Part shown: positions 44,521-53,526 of the stretch, in pieces
Layout: the number at the start of each line of letters is the position of its first letter
Numbering within the stretch: the stretch's first letter is position 1
Assembly: GCF_009674805.1 (NCBI RefSeq)
Contig: NZ_WKKI01000005.1
Location: 1-64,000, forward strand
Reading direction: 5' to 3'
From: Metabacillus lacus
Lineage (GTDB): Bacteria; Bacillota; Bacilli; Bacillales; Bacillaceae
DNA length: 64,000 bases
The notes under the pieces: generated by a model
Database searches by the model: none
What the model was told of the DNA's origin: nothing
The model's input: the letters and a program-made list of their open reading frames with translations, nothing else
Position numbers and translations under genes: made by a program

Positions 44521-45348
44521 CTATTCTTTTACTGAACTGCCAAGCATACCTGAAATAAACTGACGCTGAAGAATTAGGAAAAAAATTATGATCGGGAAGG
44601 TGGATATGACTGTTCCCATCATCAATTGTCCATAATCCACCCTGGATAAACCGACTAAACTGGATAAAGCGACAGGAAGGGTATACATGTCTTGTGTATT
44701 CAAAATAACCAATGGCCAAAGGAAGTTATTCCATTGGAACATAAACAGGAAGATCGCCACGGCTGCCAGCGATGGCTTCATTGTCGGCAGTACAATACGG
44801 AAGAAAATTTTAAATTCTCCTGCTCCGTCTACTCTTGCAGCTTCTAAAAGAGAATCTGGCAGTGCCTTCATATTTTGTCTCATTAGAAAAATAGCAAAAG
44901 GGTAGGCTAAATGAGGGAGAATGACCGCCTGATACGTGTTAATCCATTCAAGTCTTGCCATCAAATTAAATAGCGGTATCAAAGTAACATGATATGGAAT
45001 CATAATAGCAAGCAGCAGCATAAAAAAGATGGTATCCCGGCCTTTAAAGCGGAACTTAGCAAATGCATAGCCTGCAAAGGTACAAATTATTAAAGCAAGG
45101 CCCGTATAAATCAACGTAATGATCAGGGAGTTAGAAAGAACCTTCAATATACCAATTGACTCGTTCAAATTCTTAAAATTTTGAACAAAGTTATCACCCG
45201 GCAGAAAGTTTGGCGGAACTCTGAATATTTCTCCGCTTGTATTGGAAGCTCCAATTACCATCCAGTAAAACGGACCAATTGATAGCATAACGCCGACTAT
45301 TAAAGTGGTATAGAGTATTATTTTCATGAGTTTCTTTTGTGCATCCAT
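44521..45348 (-). CDS. Carbohydrate ABC transporter permease (MalG type)
   Basis: Inner permease of a CUT1-type sugar importer, 275 residues, six membrane segments. The EAA loop that contacts the ATPase is visible as EAARVDGAGEFKIFFRIVLPTMKP in pieces (EAARVDGAGE, then FRIVLPTMKP). The ATG start overlaps the stop of the MalF-type permease gene at 45348. Last gene of a three-gene importer operon without an ATPase. Substrate cannot be told from sequence. Confidence 0.88.
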   Translation of the reverse strand: MDAQKKLMKIILYTTLIVGVMLSIGPFYWMVIGASNTSGEIFRVPPNFLPGDNFVQNFKNLNESIGILKVLSNSLIITLIYTGLALIICTFAGYAFAKFRFKGRDTIFFMLLLAIMIPYHVTLIPLFNLMARLEWINTYQAVILPHLAYPFAIFLMRQNMKALPDSLLEAARVDGAGEFKIFFRIVLPTMKPSLAAVAIFLFMFQWNNFLWPLVILNTQDMYTLPVALSSLVGLSRVDYGQLMMGTVISTFPIIIFFLILQRQFISGMLGSSVKE

Positions 45349-46232
45349 CAGTCACGATCACCTACAACTTTCATTTGCACCCATGACAGCAGTGCAATCA
45401 TGATAACTAAAACGTATGCAATAGCTGAAGCATATCCAAAGTCAAAATACCTAAAGCCATTCATATATAAGTAGAGCGATATAGTGAGAGTAGAATTGTT
45501 TGGTCCGCCTTCCGTAAGGATGTACGGCTCATCAAACAACTGTAGTGTCCCAATTGTTGATAATACAAATGTAAACAGAATAATTGGCCTCAACTGAGGA
45601 ATAGTGATATAAAAAAACTGACGAATCTTACCAGCCCCATCTATACTTGCAGCCTCGTATAGTGAGTCCGGCACATTCTGCAGTCCGGCCAGGTAAATAA
45701 CCATATTGTATCCAGTCCATCTCCAAGTAATTGCAATCATCAGGGCTATCTTAGACCAAGTGGTGCTCGTGAGCCAGCCTATATGATCAACTCCGAGGAA
45801 AGAGAGAAAGTAGTTAACAATCCCGTAGTTTTCATCAAGCATAATCATGAATACTATGGAATAGGCCACCAGTGCTGTAATGGCTGGCATAAAGTAAGAT
45901 ATACGAAAAAATGCTTTCATTTTGACAAGCTTTGAATTTAGGGCAGAAGCGAGTACCAGGGCCAAAAAAAGCTGAATTGGAACTTGTACAATTAGAATGA
46001 TAAAGGTATTCTTAAGCGCTGTAAAAAATAGGGGATCATTAAACAAACGGATATAGTTATCAAGCCCGGCAAATACATACTCTCCTGCTTCCCTCGTTTG
46101 AAAGCTGAGGATAAATGAAGAAATAACAGGATATAAAGTGAAAATTGAGAACAAGATGACGGCAGGCGCAATAAAGATATATGGCACTGTCTTAGGTGTA
46201 ATCCAGTTTCTCCTTGTATAATGCTGCGACAT
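45348..46232 (-). CDS. Carbohydrate ABC transporter permease (MalF type)
   Basis: Second permease of the CUT1 importer, 294 residues with six membrane segments. Its EAA loop is EAASIDGAGKIRQFFYITIP. The ATG at 46232 has GGAGGAG 6 bases upstream; the ATG at 46250 precedes that site. It lies 98 bp after the binding-protein gene. Confidence 0.88.
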   Translation of the reverse strand: MSQHYTRRNWITPKTVPYIFIAPAVILFSIFTLYPVISSFILSFQTREAGEYVFAGLDNYIRLFNDPLFFTALKNTFIILIVQVPIQLFLALVLASALNSKLVKMKAFFRISYFMPAITALVAYSIVFMIMLDENYGIVNYFLSFLGVDHIGWLTSTTWSKIALMIAITWRWTGYNMVIYLAGLQNVPDSLYEAASIDGAGKIRQFFYITIPQLRPIILFTFVLSTIGTLQLFDEPYILTEGGPNNSTLTISLYLYMNGFRYFDFGYASAIAYVLVIMIALLSWVQMKVVGDRD

Positions 46233-46330
46233 GTATTCTCCTCCTCTCATGGCTACGTGTTTGTTAAATTACTTTAGTAAGTGTTGCAAGAAAGAGCTTG
46301 GCCCATGGCCAAGCTGCTCAGACAAACTGT

Positions 46331-47632
46331 TCAGTTATTAATCTCACGTTTTGTTTCATTTGCTAGTTGCTTTGCTGCAGTCTCCAATGCTGCTGCAGGC
46401 TCTTGCTTGTCCAGCAGGGCAGATGCCTGTGCGTCTGCTGCATATTTTAATCCCCTCGGATAATCATTTGTATAGTTGGCAGGAGGGATATCTTTTACTT
46501 GATCTGCAAATTTCCGGTAAACGGGTTTGTTGTTAAAGAATGGTACTTCTTCATCAAAATAGGGATCTTCATAAGTTTCAAGCAATGAAGGAAAGATTCC
46601 CTTTTCTTTTAAAGCAGCTACCTGAATATTTTTATCAGTTGTAAAAAATTCAGCAAATGCATAAGCCGCCTCTTTATTCTTAGAAGCAGAAGGAATTGCT
46701 ATATCTGAGCCACCCAAGTTAGCCGCACGGTTTCCACCTTCTTCAAATGCAGGAAGCTCAATAACATCCCACTTTCCTTCCAGTTCTTTTGCTTGATCCA
46801 TAATAGTTCCTGAATACCAAACTCCAAAAGGTACAGTTGCAACCGTTCCGTTAACAGTAGCAGTTACAGTGCCATCCCAGCCATCAACATTTGCTACAAG
46901 TCCATTTTGGTGAAGCTCTTGGATTTTTGTCATAGCGTTTACAGCCTCTTGAGATGTAAAATCAATGTTCCCTTCTTCGTCATAGTAAAATGCACCTTGC
47001 TGGTTCAGCATCATTCTGAACAGTGCGTCATCCTTTGCAACATCAACCGGAACCATTTGAGCACCCGTTGTGTCCTTAATTTTTTTCCCTGCCTCAATAA
47101 AATCATCCCACGTTTCAATGGAAGCTGGGTCTACCCCTGCTTGTTCAAAAAGATCTACTCTATAAAAAACCCCTGTTGGTCCAATGTCCCATGGCATAGC
47201 CACAAATTCCCCATCCTCGTTCTTTACTGCCGACATTTTTGAAGGGCCAAACTTATCATCGTATGCGTCATAGCCCATCTCCGACAAGTTTAAAAACCCA
47301 TTTGGAAATTCTTTTTTATAGTTGTCCAAGCGGTCACTTTCTACTAAGATAACATCCGGAAGCCCTGCCCCGTTTGCCGCCAGGCCTACGGTAAGTTTGT
47401 CATAAAGATCAAGTCTTCCTATATCAACAAGCTTTACCTCAACATCAGGATATTTCTTTTTGAATTCCGGAACTGCAAGCTCCATGGCTTCTGCAGCTAC
47501 GTTCCAGCCCCATACTGTTATCTCCCCAGTTACTTCCCCGTCAGCTCCGCTAGATGCACCGCTTCCAGAACAACCTGCAAGCACACCTATCGCAAGAACT
47601 AAGGTAAGAAAAATGGCAAGGAATTTCTTCAT
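46331..47632 (-). CDS. Sugar-binding lipoprotein of the ABC importer
   Basis: Extracellular solute-binding protein of 433 residues, family 1 (maltose/oligosaccharide type). The lipobox LAGC (C21) marks a lipid-anchored protein. WGWNV and the SASKNKEAAYAFAEFFT region are typical of the family. ATG with AAGGGGGAAA upstream. A probable catabolite-repression site lies 20 bases upstream of the start. First gene of the operon; the ROK regulator gene is next upstream on the same strand. Confidence 0.9.
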   Translation of the reverse strand: MKKFLAIFLTLVLAIGVLAGCSGSGASSGADGEVTGEITVWGWNVAAEAMELAVPEFKKKYPDVEVKLVDIGRLDLYDKLTVGLAANGAGLPDVILVESDRLDNYKKEFPNGFLNLSEMGYDAYDDKFGPSKMSAVKNEDGEFVAMPWDIGPTGVFYRVDLFEQAGVDPASIETWDDFIEAGKKIKDTTGAQMVPVDVAKDDALFRMMLNQQGAFYYDEEGNIDFTSQEAVNAMTKIQELHQNGLVANVDGWDGTVTATVNGTVATVPFGVWYSGTIMDQAKELEGKWDVIELPAFEEGGNRAANLGGSDIAIPSASKNKEAAYAFAEFFTTDKNIQVAALKEKGIFPSLLETYEDPYFDEEVPFFNNKPVYRKFADQVKDIPPANYTNDYPRGLKYAADAQASALLDKQEPAAALETAAKQLANETKREINN

Positions 47633-47651
47633 AATATTTCCCCCTTGTTTT

Positions 47652-47665
47652 TGTATCCGCTTACA
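47652..47665 (-). promoter_or_regulatory. Candidate cre (CcpA) site before the sugar operon
   Basis: Read on the minus strand, TGTAAGCGGATACA fits the cre consensus TGNAANCGNTNNCA in nearly all positions. It lies 20 bases upstream of the binding-protein start, where CcpA would repress in glucose. Confidence 0.55.
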
Positions 47666-47774
47666 TTTTTTCTAAAAATAAAAGCGGAAACCTTCATTAC
47701 TTAATTAAAATAACTAACTACTAGTAAATTATCATATTATTTTAAAAAATGAAAGGGTTTTCTTTTAGAGATTA

Positions 47775-49013
47775 TTAAATTACTTGTTTTGGACTTTCAT
47801 AGTTAATAGAAAATAAATCTGCAAGAACAAGTGTAACAGCACCAATAAGGGTGGCTTTATCCTTTAATTTAGATTGAACAATACTAGTCTTTTTCGCTTC
47901 TGCGTTCAAAGCTCTTTGTTCCACTACTTTTATGATTGGATCTAATATATAAGCGCCTGCCCTGGATATGCCTCCGCCAATAATAATTCTTTCCGGGTTT
48001 AATACATTAATAAGATTTGCGATGCTGGCACCCAAATATCTGCCGCTGTTTTCCAGTACCTCCATGGCAAGTGCGTCACCTGCTAATGCAGCCTGATGAA
48101 TGACCTTTCCGCTAACTTTTTCTAAATTTCCGTTTACTAAACTTGAAATAATCGTATTTCTTCCCAATGCCATCTGCTTGATCACATACGCTTTCATTCC
48201 GTCGTTTGCTGCAATCGCTTGAAGGCATCCGTAATTGCCGCAGCTGCATGCAGGACCGTTCAAATCAATTACGGTGTGGCCAATTTCTCCGGCAACCCCA
48301 TGCTGACCTCTAAATAGACGGTTTTTCATAATGATTCCCGCTCCGATTCCATAACCCACATTAATACAGACGATATCTTCGTAATCGGCTCCATTCCCGA
48401 ACCAGGATTCTCCAAGCGCCATCGCCCTTACATCATTCTCAACTTTTACCGGGATATGAAACTCTTTCTCCAGCAGTTCTTTCAGAGGTATATTTTTCAT
48501 ATTTAGGTTGGGTGCAAACACTGCTATTCCTTTCTCATGATCAACAATTCCATGCATACCAATACCAATACCGAGAATCTTTGCAAAAGAAATTGCACTT
48601 TCATCAACTAACATATAAATCTGTTTCATTATTGTTTGCACTAACTGATCTTTTGTAACTGCTTCTGCCAGCCGAACTGTCTGCCTGCCGATGATATTCG
48701 CATTTAAATCTGTTACAGCAAAGCGGATTTTTTTTTCTCCTACATCAATTCCAATGACAAAAAAGTTTGCTGTATTAATTCTTAGCATAATAGGTTTTCT
48801 GCCGCCGTTTGAAGGCCCTGCATGTCCCTCCTCTACCAAACCCTCAACCAGCAGTTCATTGACAATATTTGTGACTGTTGGAGGAGTAAGCTTTGTTTGT
48901 TTCGCTATTTCCGCTCTAGAAATGGTACCTTTAGAACGAATCAAATTAAGAATTAATGAGCGGTTTAGAGACTTCATTAATTGAAAGCTCCCTATTACAT
49001 GTCCATTTGCCAC
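47775..49013 (-). CDS. ROK-family transcriptional regulator
   Basis: NagC/XylR-like repressor with a sugar-kinase fold, 412 residues. The winged helix (about 15-65) reads ISRAEIAKQTKLTPPTVTNI; the ROK domain carries GIDVGEKKIR, a zinc site CSCGNYGCLQ and GGGISRAGAY. The start is a GTG at 49013 with AGGTGA 7 bases upstream. The gene lies just upstream of a sugar ABC operon and probably controls it by sugar binding. A palindrome at 49180 may be its operator or a cre site. Confidence 0.88.
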   Translation of the reverse strand: MANGHVIGSFQLMKSLNRSLILNLIRSKGTISRAEIAKQTKLTPPTVTNIVNELLVEGLVEEGHAGPSNGGRKPIMLRINTANFFVIGIDVGEKKIRFAVTDLNANIIGRQTVRLAEAVTKDQLVQTIMKQIYMLVDESAISFAKILGIGIGMHGIVDHEKGIAVFAPNLNMKNIPLKELLEKEFHIPVKVENDVRAMALGESWFGNGADYEDIVCINVGYGIGAGIIMKNRLFRGQHGVAGEIGHTVIDLNGPACSCGNYGCLQAIAANDGMKAYVIKQMALGRNTIISSLVNGNLEKVSGKVIHQAALAGDALAMEVLENSGRYLGASIANLINVLNPERIIIGGGISRAGAYILDPIIKVVEQRALNAEAKKTSIVQSKLKDKATLIGAVTLVLADLFSINYESPKQVI

Positions 49014-49179
49014 TTTTCATTCACCTGCCTGTCCTTTATGCTTTGATTTCCCTGTTCATCATACTAGCATTTTATAAATTCTGCTCATTTTTTAATAGAA
49101 TTTGCCAGAACCTTTAATGATCTATCAATAAATCAACAGAGTTATAAATGATTTTTTAGAACATTAATTAATTTAATTT

Positions 49180-49193
49180 TGTAAGCACTTACA
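49180..49193. promoter_or_regulatory. Palindrome upstream of the ROK gene (cre-like)
   Basis: TGTAAGCACTTACA, a near-perfect palindrome, differs from an ideal cre only at the central CG (CA here). It lies 167 bases before the ROK gene in the 49014-49334 gap, which holds no gene. Confidence 0.5.
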
Positions 49194-49286
49194 CTATTAT
49201 TACAGCGAAGAGACAGTTTGGCAAGTTCTACTTCCAAAAGCATTCTTCTTCCTTTGGTATTTTAACCTTTACCTGTATATTGAAAA

Positions 49287-49326
49287 TAAAAAAAGCCCCT
49301 TTTCACCTACACTGCATAAGGGGCTT
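49287..49326 (-). terminator. Terminator of yheA
   Basis: Stem AAGCCCCTT/AAGGGGCTT followed on the minus strand by TTTTTATTTTC, 9 bases past the yheA stop. Confidence 0.85.
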
Positions 49327-49334
49327 CTGTTTTA

Positions 49335-49688
49335 TTATTCTGCTGCACTGCCGTAAAGCTCTTCCAAAGGCTTCATGATTAATTTATTCAAATCAGCAAT
49401 AACCATGCTCATTCGCTGTTCAGCCTGCATCAGCTTTGAAATCTTATCGTGCTGCTGTACAAGGGCAACGGTCTTTTGAGCCTGTTCAATTTCCTCCTGG
49501 GAAATATCCTCGCCTGCCATTTGCTTTTGCTGAAGTCTCAGCTGAATATCCCTGAAATTGTCAAACATTCTCTTTGCAGACTCGTCTGCATTTACTTCAT
49601 CATACAGCGCTCTAAGACCTTTATATTCCTCACTGTTCCGGAGGGCTTTTTCAAGATCGTATGCAGCATCATAAATATTGACTGCCAT
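49335..49688 (-). CDS. yheA: YlbF/YmcA-family protein YheA
   Basis: Helical protein of 117 residues, YlbF/YmcA-like (UPF0342), the same length as B. subtilis YheA. The related YlbF and YmcA help RNase Y and the phosphorelay, but the role of YheA is not known. The sequence starts MAVNIYDAAYDLEKALR and is rich in Gln and Lys in long helices. The ATG at 49688 has GAAAGGAG 8 bases upstream; the ATG at 49706 lies before it. Confidence 0.88.
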   Translation of the reverse strand: MAVNIYDAAYDLEKALRNSEEYKGLRALYDEVNADESAKRMFDNFRDIQLRLQQKQMAGEDISQEEIEQAQKTVALVQQHDKISKLMQAEQRMSMVIADLNKLIMKPLEELYGSAAE

Positions 49689-49772
49689 GTGAAACACTCC
49701 TTTCAAATTACACTATGCAATCCTACCTACCAACTATAACAAACAATTCTTCCTTTTGCATGGACCTGGCCC

Positions 49773-50915
49773 CTACAGCATAAATACAACAAGCGCCTGG
49801 ACTCCTCCTATCAGGCCTCCAAGCAGGGCGCCAAGGTACGTAATCATCTTAAATTCTTTTCGGGAAATAGACAGAACCATATCTTCCAGCCGTTCTACTG
49901 CAAAAGAATCCACCTGCTCCTTGACAATTTCATCAAGATTCATCCTAGCCATCAGGACATCCAGATTTTTTTGTAGATACTGGCTTGTTTTTCGTATTGC
50001 AGCAGGCACAACCTGTGTTAACACAGGCTCTTCCAGCTTCCGGATCACACTTGAAGAAACAGGCTCATTCAACATCTCGGTAATGCCGGAATGCTTTGAT
50101 ATTCCCTCTTTTATTAAATGCAGGAGTTTCTCTTTGTCTAGCATGATCTCGATTTCCGCAACACTTTTCTCCTTCAGCTTGTTCCACTCTTTTTCAATCA
50201 GAGATCTGATGAGCAGCTCTGTTTCCGGATTTCTCAGGAATTTTATCACTTCCGGCTGAACCTTATCTGAGAGGCTTGCATTACCCAGAAACATTTGGAC
50301 CATATTGCCGAGCATCCCTCTGGTTGCAAGAAAATCGTCGATCATTTTGCTCAATCTTTGCTTTCCTTCCAGGCTGTCAAAGTACTGAATACCGCCTTGT
50401 ACGATATACCCTGACAGTTCGGGAATTTTTTTATCTGCTGATTGAAGTAGAGCTTGGGGTATAACCTCATCCAGATCACTGCTGGCATTTTTCTGAAAAA
50501 ATGCCGTGAATTTGTCTTCTGCCAGCCCATGAAGACCTGCTTTTATTTTTTCATCCAGCGACTCTATTCCAAAATTCTCAGCCAGCTCATTCAGCGTCTT
50601 TCTTTCCCTGAAAAGCTTGCTGACCTCATCTGACACCCAGGCTCCTGCCTGGCGCTGAAAAGCTTCTCCGGCAATTTTCTTTTTCATGCCTTCTGCTGTC
50701 AAAAGGTGGTTCACAACCATTTTGCCAAGCTGTTCAGCAAGCTCAGGCCGTCTTTTCGGAATCAGCCCAGGTGTGAAAGGAACTCTTTTCCCAAATACAT
50801 ACAGCGGTTTATAAGGTCGGAACAGCATTTTAATTGCCAGGGAGTTTGTGACACCCCCAATGGCTGCACCAATTATGACCATGAATGAAAACAAAATAAT
50901 TCCGTTCATCTCCAT
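49773..50915 (-). CDS. yheB: DUF445 membrane protein YheB
   Basis: DUF445 protein of 380 residues, close to the B. subtilis YheB length. An N-terminal membrane segment ([25 protein letters not shown]) with the family motif RPYKP...[10 protein letters not shown] is followed by a long helical cytosolic part and a C-terminal hydrophobic hairpin ([24 protein letters not shown]). Function unknown. Start may be the ATG at 50915 or the ATG at 50909. Divergent from the yheD/yheC group. Confidence 0.88.
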   Translation of the reverse strand: MEMNGIILFSFMVIIGAAIGGVTNSLAIKMLFRPYKPLYVFGKRVPFTPGLIPKRRPELAEQLGKMVVNHLLTAEGMKKKIAGEAFQRQAGAWVSDEVSKLFRERKTLNELAENFGIESLDEKIKAGLHGLAEDKFTAFFQKNASSDLDEVIPQALLQSADKKIPELSGYIVQGGIQYFDSLEGKQRLSKMIDDFLATRGMLGNMVQMFLGNASLSDKVQPEVIKFLRNPETELLIRSLIEKEWNKLKEKSVAEIEIMLDKEKLLHLIKEGISKHSGITEMLNEPVSSSVIRKLEEPVLTQVVPAAIRKTSQYLQKNLDVLMARMNLDEIVKEQVDSFAVERLEDMVLSISRKEFKMITYLGALLGGLIGGVQALVVFML

Positions 50916-50979
50916 CTGCCTTTCTGATCTGTCTCACCGATTTCAATGATGCTGAATAACATATGTCATGATAAATGCC

Positions 50980-51007
50980 CAATACACACATTATAGTGTT
51001 TGTATTG
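50980..51007. promoter_or_regulatory. 28-bp palindrome before the yheD/yheC group
   Basis: Arms CAATACA-ACA and TGT-TGTATTG (11 bases, one mismatch pair) with a 6-base centre, between divergent yheB and the first ATP-grasp gene. It lies where a promoter or operator is expected. Confidence 0.5.
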
Positions 51008-51034
51008 AATGGGAGCAAATGAGGGGTTTGTATT

Positions 51035-52393
51035 ATGACTCACAGACTTATCATGCTGACGCCGGCCGGTGCCGAAGAAGATTGCTTATTCATCAGCAAG
51101 GCCCTTACAGACGTTTTCGGGCTGCATGATCAAAGCACCATCGCGAATCTTTCCCTGGGAAGGAATAGGACCTGCCTCCCCTTCGTAATTATAGATGAAG
51201 AAAGCTTTGTTATCAGAGCGCCCCAATCAGCTTTCAGTGAACTCCGCATTCCTGCTGCTGAACACATGCTTCATGCGAAATACCAAAATGGCGAATTGAT
51301 TCTCGGTCCGGTTGCTGCAGTATTAACTGAAGCAAAAAGCGCCGGGGGAGATGTTCATTTCGGCAGCATTCATGAGTATTGCGAAGAACTGCAATCCATT
51401 TGTACGATCAGGGGATGTTTTTTCTACGTTTTCTCTCTTCATGATTACAAGAATGGAAGTATGTCCGGCTATTATTACTCTGACGGAAAATGGCTGAAGG
51501 CAGACATGCCCTATCCGGATGTGGTCCATAACAGGCTTCATTCCAGAAGAAGTGAGAAATCAGCTGCTTTTACAGAACTCTCCGCTGACTTGAATCTGCA
51601 TATGGTTCCTTACTTTAACGACAGATTTTTAGACAAGTGGGAAACGCATCAAATTCTGTATGCAAATGACTATTTAAGGCCCTACCTTCCGAGAACTGAA
51701 CTGCTGAGTACCAAAGCAGGGCTGCAGGACTTTATCACCGCAGAAGATACAACTTTTATCAAACCTGTTCACGGCAGCCAGGGAAGGAGGATTCTTAGAA
51801 TCATCCGCAGTGAAAGCGGCTATCTAGCCGATCATACCACTTTTTCTGGCGAATTTATCAGAGAACATTCAACCTTCAAGGATTTATATTCCCATTTATA
51901 TCCACACTTGAAACAGTCTTCTTATCTTATTCAGAAAGGCATTGACCTTTTATCATACAGGGGTTCGGCAATGGATTTTCGTATACTCTGCCATCAAAAG
52001 AGCGACTATACCTGGAAAGTTTCCTCAGCAGTTGCCAGGGTATCAGGCAGCAATCAGTTTGTTTCCAATATCGCCCAGGGCGGAGAGCTGTTTCAGCCCC
52101 GGGAAATACTGTCACAACTGTATGACCGTAACAAGGCTTATCATCTCAGAAAGCTTTTAAACGAGCTCTCTATTGAAGTTTCCGAAGTGGTCAGCGCTGA
52201 AGCGGGAGGAATTTTTGGCGAATTTGGAATTGATCTTGCTCTGGACTGTTTGGGAAATCCATGGATCATTGAAGTGAATACCAAACCTTCCAAAAGCGAC
52301 CCCGGCCTCAACCCGCTTAAAGCAAGGCCATCTGCAGCGGGCATTATTGACTTTTGTTTATATTTAAGCCGTTTTTTTGACTATGAGGAGTGA
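51035..52393 (+). CDS. yheD: YheC/YheD-family ATP-grasp protein, first long copy
   Basis: Endospore coat-associated ATP-grasp protein, 452 residues, matching the longer YheD type. The N-terminal 170 residues are a beta-rich domain; the ATP-grasp domain (about 190-450) shows RFLDKWETHQIL, FIKPVHGSQGR (ATP lysine and glycine loop), a basic-rich centre and IDLALDCLGNPWIIEVNTKPSKSD with the magnesium-binding Glu and Asn. B. subtilis YheC and YheD are spore-coat associated; the ligated substrate is unknown. ATG at 51035 with GAGGGG upstream. First of four tandem paralogues. Confidence 0.85.
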   Translation: MTHRLIMLTPAGAEEDCLFISKALTDVFGLHDQSTIANLSLGRNRTCLPFVIIDEESFVIRAPQSAFSELRIPAAEHMLHAKYQNGELILGPVAAVLTEAKSAGGDVHFGSIHEYCEELQSICTIRGCFFYVFSLHDYKNGSMSGYYYSDGKWLKADMPYPDVVHNRLHSRRSEKSAAFTELSADLNLHMVPYFNDRFLDKWETHQILYANDYLRPYLPRTELLSTKAGLQDFITAEDTTFIKPVHGSQGRRILRIIRSESGYLADHTTFSGEFIREHSTFKDLYSHLYPHLKQSSYLIQKGIDLLSYRGSAMDFRILCHQKSDYTWKVSSAVARVSGSNQFVSNIAQGGELFQPREILSQLYDRNKAYHLRKLLNELSIEVSEVVSAEAGGIFGEFGIDLALDCLGNPWIIEVNTKPSKSDPGLNPLKARPSAAGIIDFCLYLSRFFDYEE

Positions 52394-52398
52394 AAAGA

Positions 52399-53526
52399 AT
52401 GAAGATAGTGCTGGGTTTTATGACGGTTCATCCTGACCATGAAAGAATTCATGCGGCTGAGATTGCAAAAAGAGCAAACAGTCATGGAGTAAAACTGGTA
52501 CGATTCTGTCCTGAGGGCATCCAGCCCGACAGCCACCTTGTAAATGGAGAAGAATATAATGCAGAGGAGGCGGTTTGGACTTCTTCCTCTTTCCCCATTC
52601 CGCCTTATATTTATGACCGGTGTTTCTACAAGCGGGATAGCTGCTCGAAAAAAGCAAAGCCCATTGTGGAATGGCTGAAAAATAAGCCGGGTATCACTTT
52701 TCTTGGTAAGGGGCTGCCCAATAAATTTGAAGTATACAGCAGTTTGAAGCAGGATAGAGATCTTGCTCCCTATCTTCCTTACACTGCAGAGGTAAAAAGA
52801 AGCAGCGACGTGACTCCTTTTTTATTAAAAGAACGAAGCTGCCTCCTCAAACCCCAGCATGGTTCCCGGGGACAAGGCGTGATGGCTGTATCGCTGGACC
52901 GAAAAAGTATTTCTGTTTCGTATCATGCCGGCAAAGAAAAAAAGGTGAAATCATTCAGAAGCCTTGAGGAATTTGAAAAGTGGCTGTCCGCCATTCTTTC
53001 TTCCTCCAGCTCCCCCTATCTTCTCCAGCCCCTGCTGAACCTCAGTGACAGGAGAGGATATCCTTTTGACGTAAGAATTCTTCTTCAAAAAGACGGAACA
53101 GGCGGGTGGGTACAGCGCGGAATCAGCGTAAGAAGAGGCTATCAGCATTCATATCTTTCCAATCTTTATGCGGGAGGAGAACCTGTCTCCTATCAAGAGT
53201 GGATCTCCTCCTACTCTGCCAACCAGCGTTATTTGATTGAAGATGATTTGAAGACGATTCTTCAGTCTTTAACAAAGACACTGGATGAAAAACATTCCCC
53301 ATTGTTTGAAGCAGGGATTGATATAGGCATTGCTGCCAATCAATCCATGTGGATACTGGACATTAATTCCAAACCGGGAAGAAAAGCAATCCTTGAAACA
53401 CTTCCCGATATGGCAGAGGATCTTTACCATGCACCAGCTATCTATTGCAAGTATCTCTTTTCGACAAAGCAAGGAGCTGAAGATAATAATGAAACACTTC
53501 TTATACAAAGTGATTCTGACAGATAA
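52399..53526 (+). CDS. yheC: YheC/YheD-family ATP-grasp protein, first short copy
   Basis: Second ATP-grasp paralogue, 375 residues, the shorter YheC type that lacks the long N-terminal domain. The start is the ATG at 52399 with GAGGAG 8 bases upstream, 5 bases after the previous stop. Motifs: YDRCFYKRD, LLKPQHGSRGQG, YPFDVRILLQKDGTGGW and DIGIAANQSMWILDINSKPGRK. The DxNxKP end differs from the ExNxKP of its neighbours, with Asp in place of a magnesium-binding Glu. Co-transcribed with its neighbours. Confidence 0.85.
   Translation: MKIVLGFMTVHPDHERIHAAEIAKRANSHGVKLVRFCPEGIQPDSHLVNGEEYNAEEAVWTSSSFPIPPYIYDRCFYKRDSCSKKAKPIVEWLKNKPGITFLGKGLPNKFEVYSSLKQDRDLAPYLPYTAEVKRSSDVTPFLLKERSCLLKPQHGSRGQGVMAVSLDRKSISVSYHAGKEKKVKSFRSLEEFEKWLSAILSSSSSPYLLQPLLNLSDRRGYPFDVRILLQKDGTGGWVQRGISVRRGYQHSYLSNLYAGGEPVSYQEWISSYSANQRYLIEDDLKTILQSLTKTLDEKHSPLFEAGIDIGIAANQSMWILDINSKPGRKAILETLPDMAEDLYHAPAIYCKYLFSTKQGAEDNNETLLIQSDSDR

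Noticed and set aside
53330-53488. N-terminal extension of the third ATP-grasp protein
   Set aside because: The added 53 residues lie entirely within the preceding gene in another frame and do not resemble the family; the ATG at 53489 gives the conserved start.
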